From: Desulfobacterales bacterium
Lineage (GTDB): Bacteria > Desulfobacterota > Dissulfuribacteria > Dissulfuribacterales > JAMONC01
Assembly: GCA_027066725.1 (NCBI GenBank)
Contig: JAMONC010000313.1
Location: 1-6,832 of the forward strand
Length of the DNA: 6,832 nt
Reading direction: 5' to 3'
Each line of letters begins with the position of its first letter. Position 1 is the first letter of the stretch. Below are positions 1 to 5,226 of this stretch, piece after piece. The translations under genes were made by a program, and so were the position numbers. The notes beneath the pieces were generated by a model, which searched no databases, had not been told where the DNA came from, and saw nothing but the letters and a program-made list of their open reading frames with translations.

Positions 1-695
1 TTTTAACTAACTATCCTCTATTTTTTGCATTTATGGGTGATATGTTGGGTGGTGGATTTATACTTGCTTTAGGTGGATTTTTCGCAACTCTTGCTGCTGT
101 TGATACTGCTAATCCTTATGGGGCTATGGGAGCAAGCCGTACAAGAATGGTAGGCTTTTTAGCAGAGCCTGTCTTTATGATTGTATTTTTTACAGTCTCT
201 TTTGTTGCACGTTCAACTATTCCCTACATTGTACAAGAGCAATGGATAACACCTCCAGCTAACTTCTTTGAGCCTTCTCATATATTGTTACTGATTGCAT
301 TTATAATGCTCATTTTAGCAGAAGCAGGAAGAATACCTGTCGATAATCCCTCAGGGCATTTTGAAATAGCCATGATTGATGAATCAAAAGGACTTGAATA
401 TTCAGGTAAAGGTGCTGCCCTTATGAAGTGGGGTGGTGAAATGAAGTTTTTTGTGCTTTTATGTATCTTTTTAAACGTCTTAGTATCACCATGGGGACTT
501 GCTGCTACCAATAATATCCTGGACCTTTTACTTGCTATTCCTCTTATTCTACTTAAGATGTTTGTCTTTATTCTGATTTTAGTAGTTATAGAGTCCTCTC
601 TAGCAAAATTAAGACTATTTAGGATATCAGAATTTTTAGGTGCTGCCTTTGTTGTATCTGTTGCAGCAATGATAGCCCGTCTTTTTACTCTCTAA
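1..695 (+). CDS. hyfC: HyfC/NuoH-like membrane anchor subunit (5' truncated)
   Basis: The reading frame is open from base 3, so the gene begins before the window; 231 residues are visible. Full-length HyfC/HycD proteins are about 310 residues, so roughly the first 80 are missing and the ATG at 33 is internal. The visible part is a multi-pass membrane protein. It carries the family signature around 'GRIPVDNPSGHFE' followed by 'MIDESKGLEYSG', which is the hydrogenase-type version of the NuoH loop that contacts the peripheral arm, and then an 'MKWGGEMK' segment. In this family the subunit docks the large and small subunits onto the membrane and forms part of the ion or quinone pathway. The acidic residues of the loop (E and D around the PVDNP motif) are present. 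It is followed 28 bp later by the hyfE-like gene. Family assignment is firm; the choice of hyfC rather than hycD or echB rests on the neighbours. Confidence 0.9.
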   Translation, partial: LTNYPLFFAFMGDMLGGGFILALGGFFATLAAVDTANPYGAMGASRTRMVGFLAEPVFMIVFFTVSFVARSTIPYIVQEQWITPPANFFEPSHILLLIAFIMLILAEAGRIPVDNPSGHFEIAMIDESKGLEYSGKGAALMKWGGEMKFFVLLCIFLNVLVSPWGLAATNNILDLLLAIPLILLKMFVFILILVVIESSLAKLRLFRISEFLGAAFVVSVAAMIARLFTL

Positions 696-707
696 TCTTT
701 TATTAAT

Positions 708-712
708 GGAGG
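708..712 (+). promoter_or_regulatory. Shine-Dalgarno site that sets the hyfE-like start
   Basis: GGAGG lies 11 bases before the ATG at 724. It overlaps the in-frame ATG at 706, which itself has only AT-rich sequence upstream, so initiation at 724 is preferred. Confidence 0.65.
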
Positions 713-723
713 ATATTAAGGGT

Positions 724-1410
724 ATGAGTTTTTTATCTCCCAATGTAATAAACAACTTAAACGCATTAACCGGTGGATTGTTTCTAATATCTGCCTTTGG
801 AATTGTTGCTACAAGACAGATGTTAGGTTGTCTACGCTTTTATGTAGCTCAATCTGTAACACTTGCAGCATCAGCCTTTTTACTAGGACTACACCCATTT
901 TCTCGCCATCTTATGGAGGTATGCATAATTACCATAATCAGTAAACCCATATTGATCCCATGGGTATTAAAAAAGACTATGGGAAAACAAATCTATACAA
1001 GACGAGAGATATCTCAGGTATTAAACATCCCAACATCACTTCTTATAGCAATGGTACTTGCAATTATCTCATATTTTCTTGCCATGCCACTTATTCATGC
1101 AACAGGAGATGTAAGGGCAATGGTGAATCTACCAATTGGTTTAGCAGGGGTTTTACTAGGTACATATACACTTGCTGTAAGAAGGGAAGCTCTTCCTCAG
1201 CTACTTGGTCTTTTAGCAATGGAAAATGGGGCATTTTTTGCTGGTATTGTTATAGCTCCTGATTTACCAGCAATTGCTGAGCTTGCTGTTACTTTTGATG
1301 TATTGATTTTAGCACTTGTTGTAGGAGTATTAACCAGGGCAATTGCTAAACATATTGGTACTACAGAAGTTGGAGAACTGGCAAGCCTTAAGGAGGATGC
1401 ATCATTATGA
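724..1410 (+). CDS. hyfE: HyfE-like (hydrogenase-4 component E) membrane subunit
   Basis: From the ATG at 724 the protein is 228 residues, close to E. coli HyfE (about 216). An in-frame ATG at 706 would add six residues but has no ribosome site; GGAGG is placed correctly for 724. The protein is hydrophobic with about six to seven likely membrane helices and a short charged cytoplasmic tail (…VGELASLKEDASL). HyfE is thought to be related in part to NuoK (complex I subunit 4L). The 'LLAMENGAFF' segment, with Glu167, resembles the helix in which NuoK carries an essential buried Glu, and Glu186 and Asp192 lie in a following helix. The likely role is a channel or connecting subunit in the membrane arm. 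The stop codon overlaps the next start (ATGA, 1407-1410), which suggests translational coupling to hyfF. Confidence 0.85.
   Translation: MSFLSPNVINNLNALTGGLFLISAFGIVATRQMLGCLRFYVAQSVTLAASAFLLGLHPFSRHLMEVCIITIISKPILIPWVLKKTMGKQIYTRREISQVLNIPTSLLIAMVLAIISYFLAMPLIHATGDVRAMVNLPIGLAGVLLGTYTLAVRREALPQLLGLLAMENGAFFAGIVIAPDLPAIAELAVTFDVLILALVVGVLTRAIAKHIGTTEVGELASLKEDASL
1390..1396 (+). promoter_or_regulatory. Strong Shine-Dalgarno for hyfF-like gene
   Basis: AAGGAGG lies inside the end of the hyfE-like gene, 10 bases before the ATG at 1407. It supports the overlapping start. Confidence 0.75.
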
Positions 1411-2852
1411 ACCTTTTAATAATTCCTGCCTTGCCAATTTTAGCAGCTCTTATTTGTGCCTTACCTGCTAGTTGGTATGTTGCAGCAGGAGCCACAATAA
1501 TCTCTAGTATAGCAGCTCTTGTATTTAGTTTAGATACAGCGTTTATAGTTCTAAAAACTGGATGTGTAATTTCTATTCCAAACTGGATATCTATAGATGC
1601 ATTTGGTGTCTTGATCCTTTTACTTGTTGCCTTTGTAAGTACTACAGCCTCTATATTTTCTTGGGGATATATGGCTCAAGAGACAGTAGATTCTAAAAAG
1701 TTAAGATTATACTATGCTAATTTAAATCTTTTTATCTTCTCTATGCTTGCAGTTCCAATGATCCAAGAGCCAAATCTTACATGGATAGCTGTTGAGCTAA
1801 CAACCCTATTTTCTATTTTACTGGTTGGTTTTGAAAATACAAAAGAGGCACTTGAAGCAGCATGGAAATATATGCTTCTTACCCTTATGGGAGCAGCCAT
1901 TGCACTTTTAGGTTTCTTGATTCTATTTTGGGCTGCAAGGAACAATCTTGGGGGAAACGCATATACTTGGTCTACCTTATCTTTAATAGCCTCAAAAATG
2001 CATCCTGAGCTATTAAAAACAGCTTTCATTCTTATTCTTATAGGCTTTGGAGCAAAGGTAGGCTTTGTGCCTCTTCATACATGGCTTCCAGATGCACATA
2101 GCCAGGCTCCTTCTCCTGTTTGTGCACTTCTTTCTGGTATTGAAACTACAACAATTTTGTATGTCATCTTAAAACTTCTTCCTGTATTTGAAGCTGCTAA
2201 AGGGGTAGATGCTCTTCTTTGGGCTAGAGTTGTTGGATTAATATCTCTTGGCTGTGCTGCATTTTTACTTATTCAAGTAAAAGATTTTAAAAGATTATTT
2301 GCTTTCTCTACAGTAGAGCATATGGGCATCATCTTTACTGCAGCAGGAATTGGACTTGGAGCAGGACATCTTGCAACCATGATGCAGATTGTCAGCCATG
2401 CAGTTACAAAGTCTTTTTGTTTCTACGCAGCAGGCGCAGCCCTTCTTATAACAGGTACACGCCAAATTTCTAAGGTTAGAGGACTCATACATTTAAATCC
2501 CTTCTCTGGTATAGCACTCCTTATTGGAGGCCTTGCAATAGCTGGGGCTCCACCATTTGCAGTCTTTATTAGTGAATTTTCTATTGTAAAAGCGGCTATT
2601 TTAGTAAAACACTGGATAACAGTAGCTCTTCTTGTGTTCTTTATTATAACTGCATTTTTTGGGGTTATGTTTCATATAAATTCTATGGTCTTTGGAAGGC
2701 CAGAGTCTCCTCCTGTAGCTAAACATAAACTTCCACTTACATGTAAGGCCTCTATGTTATTAGCCATTATACCAGTTATCGTCTTGGGAGTTTATATACC
2801 ACCTCAACTCTATCAACTTTTAAAAATGGCTGCTTTAGTCCTATGTCACTAA
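1407..2852 (+). CDS. hyfF: HyfF-like proton-translocating (NuoL/M/N, Mrp-type) subunit
   Basis: This 481-residue, very hydrophobic protein belongs to the antiporter-like family of complex I and group 4 hydrogenases (E. coli HyfF is about 526 residues). The family's charged residues are present. Glu130 sits in the TM5-type 'TWIAVELTT' helix. Lys217 is in 'GFGAKVGFVPLHTWLPDAH', the TM7 Lys and the strongest family signature. Lys295 is in 'VKDFKRLFAFSTVEHMG', and His331 and Lys335 are in 'SHAVTKSFCFYAAG'. The 'EHMG' form of the TM8-9 region is typical of HyfF rather than HyfB, where 'EN.GI' is usual. The predicted role is ion translocation coupled to redox chemistry in the peripheral arm. It starts inside the hyfE stop, and its own stop is embedded in the ribosome site of the next gene. 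No frameshift or missing key residue is apparent, so the subunit looks functional. Confidence 0.93.
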   Translation: MNLLIIPALPILAALICALPASWYVAAGATIISSIAALVFSLDTAFIVLKTGCVISIPNWISIDAFGVLILLLVAFVSTTASIFSWGYMAQETVDSKKLRLYYANLNLFIFSMLAVPMIQEPNLTWIAVELTTLFSILLVGFENTKEALEAAWKYMLLTLMGAAIALLGFLILFWAARNNLGGNAYTWSTLSLIASKMHPELLKTAFILILIGFGAKVGFVPLHTWLPDAHSQAPSPVCALLSGIETTTILYVILKLLPVFEAAKGVDALLWARVVGLISLGCAAFLLIQVKDFKRLFAFSTVEHMGIIFTAAGIGLGAGHLATMMQIVSHAVTKSFCFYAAGAALLITGTRQISKVRGLIHLNPFSGIALLIGGLAIAGAPPFAVFISEFSIVKAAILVKHWITVALLVFFIITAFFGVMFHINSMVFGRPESPPVAKHKLPLTCKASMLLAIIPVIVLGVYIPPQLYQLLKMAALVLCH

Positions 2853-2859
2853 GGAGGGG
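2851..2859 (+). promoter_or_regulatory. Shine-Dalgarno overlapping the hyfF stop codon
   Basis: AAGGAGGGG begins within the TAA stop of the hyfF-like gene (2850-2852) and lies just before the ATG at 2867. It suggests efficient re-initiation and coupled expression of membrane and peripheral subunits. Confidence 0.75.
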
Positions 2860-2866
2860 ATCATAA

Positions 2867-4468
2867 ATGTTAACTACATTAATTGCAGATATAAAAAATA
2901 TTGCTAAAGAGGTTAAACAGTCACAGTTGTCTTGCTTACCTCTCTTAAAAATAGATAAAGATTACTTATTAGAGGTTTGTAGATATCTATTTCATAAGAA
3001 ACACCTACGTTTTGGTGGAATAATAGCAGAACAGGATGACACAAGAAGGCTTTACTACTTATTTTATTTAAATAAAGATCAAAAAGCTTTGATGTTAGAG
3101 ATAGAAGATGAGGTCTCTCCTAGGCCTATTCCTAGTATTTCTACAGTTATTCATGGTGCAGATTGGATAGAAAGGGAGATAGAAGATCTTTTTGGAATTG
3201 GCTTTAGAGGCCATCCTCGCTTAGGAGATTTTGTTATTCATAATGAGTCTTGGGGAAAGACTATAAAGCCAATGAGAAAGGAATTTGATGTTAAGCAACC
3301 TCTTTATAAAAAGGCAGGAATAGGCCCGGATTTTTGGAAACCTATAAGAATAGTTGAAGGGCAAGGGGTTTTTGCAATGCCAATTGGCCCTATTTACTCA
3401 GGACCAAGTGAAGCAGTCCATTTTATGCTTGAGACAGTAGGAGAAGAAATAATTAGGGCTAAAACAAGACTATTTTATAAATATAGGGCAGTAGAAAAGT
3501 TAGCAGAGGGAAGATCTGTCTCTGATGTAATTTTGTTAGCAGAGAGATTTTCAGGTACAAGTGCATTTTCTCATGCTCTTGGTTTTTCTCTAGCGGTTGA
3601 AAATGCCTTGGGAATAAAATGTCCTAAGCATATATTGTTACTTCGTACTCTTATATGTGAACTTGAACGTTTAAGACATCATATTGCAAGAATAGAAGGA
3701 ATTTGTAACTCCACAGGGCTTTGTGTTGCAACTAGTCAAGCAGGAATTCTTCATGAAGAACTCTTGCGTATAAGTTGTGAGTTTTCTGGTCATAGATACT
3801 TATTTGGACTTGCTAATATAGGTGGGCTATTAAAAGATATTTCATATGATAGTTGTTCTTTGCTTGCCCAAAAGTGCACATCCTTACAAAAGAGGATCAA
3901 GCGCTTAGAGGGAATGCTTAGATTTTCATCTAGTTTTTTAGATAGACTTGAAGAAGTTGGAATTATAAATCCTGAACAAGCACGTCAACTTTGTCTTGTA
4001 GGACCTGTGGGAAGGGCTTGCGGACAGGATTTTGATCTAAGACGGGATATACCATACCTTTGTTATGATGAACTTAATTTTGAATGTGCTCTTGAAGTTG
4101 AAGGTGATGGGTATGCAAGATTAAGGGTCTTTTTTAAGGAAGCTAAAGAATCTATAAAGATAATAAAGCAAGTAGTTGATTTATTAAATAATAGTAGATT
4201 AGATGGTAAAATTGATTTTAATATAGAAAATTTTAAAGAGAAACTTTCTAAAAAGCCTGTTGGTATTTCTTTGGTTGAGGCTCCCTCAGGTGCTGCTCTT
4301 CATTGGGTAAGATTAGATCAAAAGGGTAACATAGAACGCTATAGGATTATTACCCCCGCATTTTTCAATTGGCATGCATTTCATTTATCAACAGAAGGAT
4401 TTGCTTTTCAGGATTTCCCAATTATCTTAGCCAGCTTTGGACTATCTGTTGCAGAAAATGATCGTTAA
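2867..4468 (+). CDS. hyfG: NuoC-NuoD fusion, hydrogenase-like large subunit lacking all Ni-Fe ligands (Ehr-type)
   Basis: This 533-residue protein is built like HycE/HyfG. Residues ~1-130 are a NuoC (30 kDa) domain with 'GADWIEREIEDLFGIGFRGH'. After a linker, residues ~160-533 form a NuoD/49-kDa or [NiFe] large-subunit domain (GPIYSGPSEAVHF, YRAVEKLAEGR, LAVENALGI, CELERLRHHIARI, GPVGRACG, EAPSGAALHW). In working hydrogenases the segment before 'AFSH' reads CGIC; here it is SGTS (229-232). The C-terminal DPCxxC is also absent: the protein ends FGLSVAENDR, matching the short '..EVDR' type of end of complex I NuoD. Ni-Fe chemistry is therefore not expected, nor is C-terminal maturation cleavage. 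This fits the Ehr class of energy-converting hydrogenase-related complexes, whose substrate is unknown. Confidence in the family and in the missing Cys is high. The function is open: it could be a quinone-reactive or a novel electron-accepting site. Confidence 0.93.
   Translation: MLTTLIADIKNIAKEVKQSQLSCLPLLKIDKDYLLEVCRYLFHKKHLRFGGIIAEQDDTRRLYYLFYLNKDQKALMLEIEDEVSPRPIPSISTVIHGADWIEREIEDLFGIGFRGHPRLGDFVIHNESWGKTIKPMRKEFDVKQPLYKKAGIGPDFWKPIRIVEGQGVFAMPIGPIYSGPSEAVHFMLETVGEEIIRAKTRLFYKYRAVEKLAEGRSVSDVILLAERFSGTSAFSHALGFSLAVENALGIKCPKHILLLRTLICELERLRHHIARIEGICNSTGLCVATSQAGILHEELLRISCEFSGHRYLFGLANIGGLLKDISYDSCSLLAQKCTSLQKRIKRLEGMLRFSSSFLDRLEEVGIINPEQARQLCLVGPVGRACGQDFDLRRDIPYLCYDELNFECALEVEGDGYARLRVFFKEAKESIKIIKQVVDLLNNSRLDGKIDFNIENFKEKLSKKPVGISLVEAPSGAALHWVRLDQKGNIERYRIITPAFFNWHAFHLSTEGFAFQDFPIILASFGLSVAENDR
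3551..3562 (+). other. Degenerate N-terminal Ni-Fe ligand site (CxxC replaced by SGTS)
   Basis: Codons TCA-GGT-ACA-AGT encode residues 229-232. By alignment with HycE/HyfG ('RVCGICGFAH' against 'RFSGTSAFSH') they replace the two Cys that bind Ni and Fe. Both are now Ser, while the flanking residues (R227, A233-H236, VENALGI) are kept. Confidence 0.88.
4433..4468 (+). other. C-terminal Ni-Fe ligand site replaced by complex-I-like terminus
   Basis: Residues 523-533 (SFGLSVAENDR, stop) stand where hydrogenases have SLDPCxxC plus a maturation peptide. There is no Cys in the last 120 residues. The short acidic end E-x-D-R matches NuoD. Confidence 0.85.
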
Positions 4469-4480
4469 TTTTTAAGCTAA

Positions 4481-4485
4481 AGAGG
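4481..4485 (+). promoter_or_regulatory. Shine-Dalgarno for small-subunit gene
   Basis: AGAGG, within AAAGAGGT, lies 7 bases before the ATG at 4493. It is weaker than the other sites in the operon. Confidence 0.55.
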
Positions 4486-4492
4486 TATAATT

Positions 4493-5203
4493 ATGAAACA
4501 GTGGATTATAGAAGGCATTAGAACAGGGATTAAGACAACCAAGTATCCTAAAAAAGAAGACACCTCACCTGGTATTAGTCCAGGAAGGCCAGTTTTAACA
4601 GAAGCATCAAAGATTGATCCTTCTATATGTCCAACAAGTGCTATAAGAAAGAAAGGAAAAAAAACAGAGATAGATTATTCGCGTTGTATTCATTGTTATA
4701 GATGTAAAGATGACAGAGGTGGAAAGTTAAGTTGGGAGATGAGTTATGAATGGGCTTATTTTACTAAAAAGGGACAAGGTCCTTTAAAGAGCTCTTTTCA
4801 GTCTTCAATTCATATATTGGTTGTAGATACAGGAAGTTGTGGGGCATGTCTTAGTGAAGTAGAGCTTCTTAATAATCCTTATTATAACATGCATAGATTA
4901 GGATTTTTTGTAACTCCTTCTCCAAGAAAGGCTGATATATTAATGGTAGTAGGGCCTGTTACGCATCATATGGAGCTTGCTTTAAAAAAGGCCTTTGATG
5001 CAATGCCAACTCCTAAAAGGGTAATGGCAGTTGGAACATGTGCAATTTCTGGTGGAATATTTACCCCTAGTTTTATTACAGCATCTAGTGTCTCAGAGAT
5101 AATACCCGTTGATCTTGAAGTTCCAGGGGATCCACCACCACCTTTGGCAATACTTTATGGTTTATTAATTTTATCAGGAAAGATGAAGCCAAAAAGACAA
5201 TAA
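4493..5203 (+). CDS. hyfI: Ferredoxin-NuoB/HyfI fusion small subunit with Cys-to-Asp proximal cluster ligand
   Basis: The protein is 236 residues with two modules. The N-terminal part opens with 'IRTGIKTTKYP', a start I recognise from HyfI-type fusions. Residues ~40-75 are a ferredoxin-like region with CP at 46-47 and CxxCxxC at 65, 68 and 71. That gives ligands for one [4Fe-4S] cluster; the first CxxCxxC and the second CP of a normal two-cluster ferredoxin are missing. Residues ~105-230 are a NuoB/HyfI domain: 'DTGSCGACLSEVELL' (C116, C119, E122), then 'SPRKADILMVVGPVT', then 'VGTCAISGG' (C183). The fourth proximal-cluster ligand, normally Cys in PGCPP, is Asp213 in 'EVPGDPPPP'. The CxxC form is hydrogenase-like, unlike the adjacent Cys pair of complex I. 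The expected role is electron relay between a soluble donor or partner and the large-subunit cavity. The hyfH-like ferredoxin is not a separate gene here because it is fused. Confidence 0.9.
   Translation: MKQWIIEGIRTGIKTTKYPKKEDTSPGISPGRPVLTEASKIDPSICPTSAIRKKGKKTEIDYSRCIHCYRCKDDRGGKLSWEMSYEWAYFTKKGQGPLKSSFQSSIHILVVDTGSCGACLSEVELLNNPYYNMHRLGFFVTPSPRKADILMVVGPVTHHMELALKKAFDAMPTPKRVMAVGTCAISGGIFTPSFITASSVSEIIPVDLEVPGDPPPPLAILYGLLILSGKMKPKRQ
5129..5131 (+). other. Asp codon at fourth proximal [4Fe-4S] ligand position
   Basis: GAT encodes Asp213 where NuoB, HyfI and HycG have the Cys of PGC. The spacing from C183 is 30 residues, consistent with the family, so an alignment shift is unlikely. Asp is a known alternative [4Fe-4S] ligand in a few proteins, such as Pyrococcus ferredoxin. 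Confidence 0.88.
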
Positions 5204-5214
5204 AATCAGTACAT

Positions 5215-5220
5215 AGGAGG
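5215..5220 (+). promoter_or_regulatory. Shine-Dalgarno for hyfB-like gene
   Basis: AGGAGG lies 6 bases before the ATG at 5227, an ideal spacing, and fixes this start. Confidence 0.75.
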
Positions 5221-5226
5221 CTTTAG

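Noticed and set aside
33..35. ATG at 33 as the true start of the hyfC-like gene
   Set aside because: The frame is open back to base 3 with membrane-protein-like sequence, and the family needs about 80 more N-terminal residues.
278..511. Minus-strand open frame inside the hyfC-like gene
   Set aside because: It lies wholly antisense to a well-conserved gene, has no recognisable protein family and is a shadow frame; the same holds for minus-strand frames at 1712-2029, 2295-2492 and 6276-6629.
706..723. ATG at 706 as start of the hyfE-like gene
   Set aside because: It has no ribosome site upstream and overlaps the GGAGG that serves the in-frame ATG at 724.
960..1262. Alternative plus-strand open frame inside the hyfE-like gene
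   Set aside because: Low-complexity Ser/Cys/Tyr-rich translation in the wrong frame of a conserved gene; the frame at 5853-6122 inside the hyfB-like gene is rejected for the same reason.
3704..3724. C-x5-C pair (Cys280, Cys286) in the large subunit as a substitute metal site
   Set aside because: The spacing is not a known Ni-Fe motif, and Cys280 aligns with a non-ligand Cys region of HycE, so there is no positive support.
4469..4492. Possible terminator between large- and small-subunit genes
   Set aside because: The short AT-rich gap has no GC stem and holds a ribosome site for the next gene.
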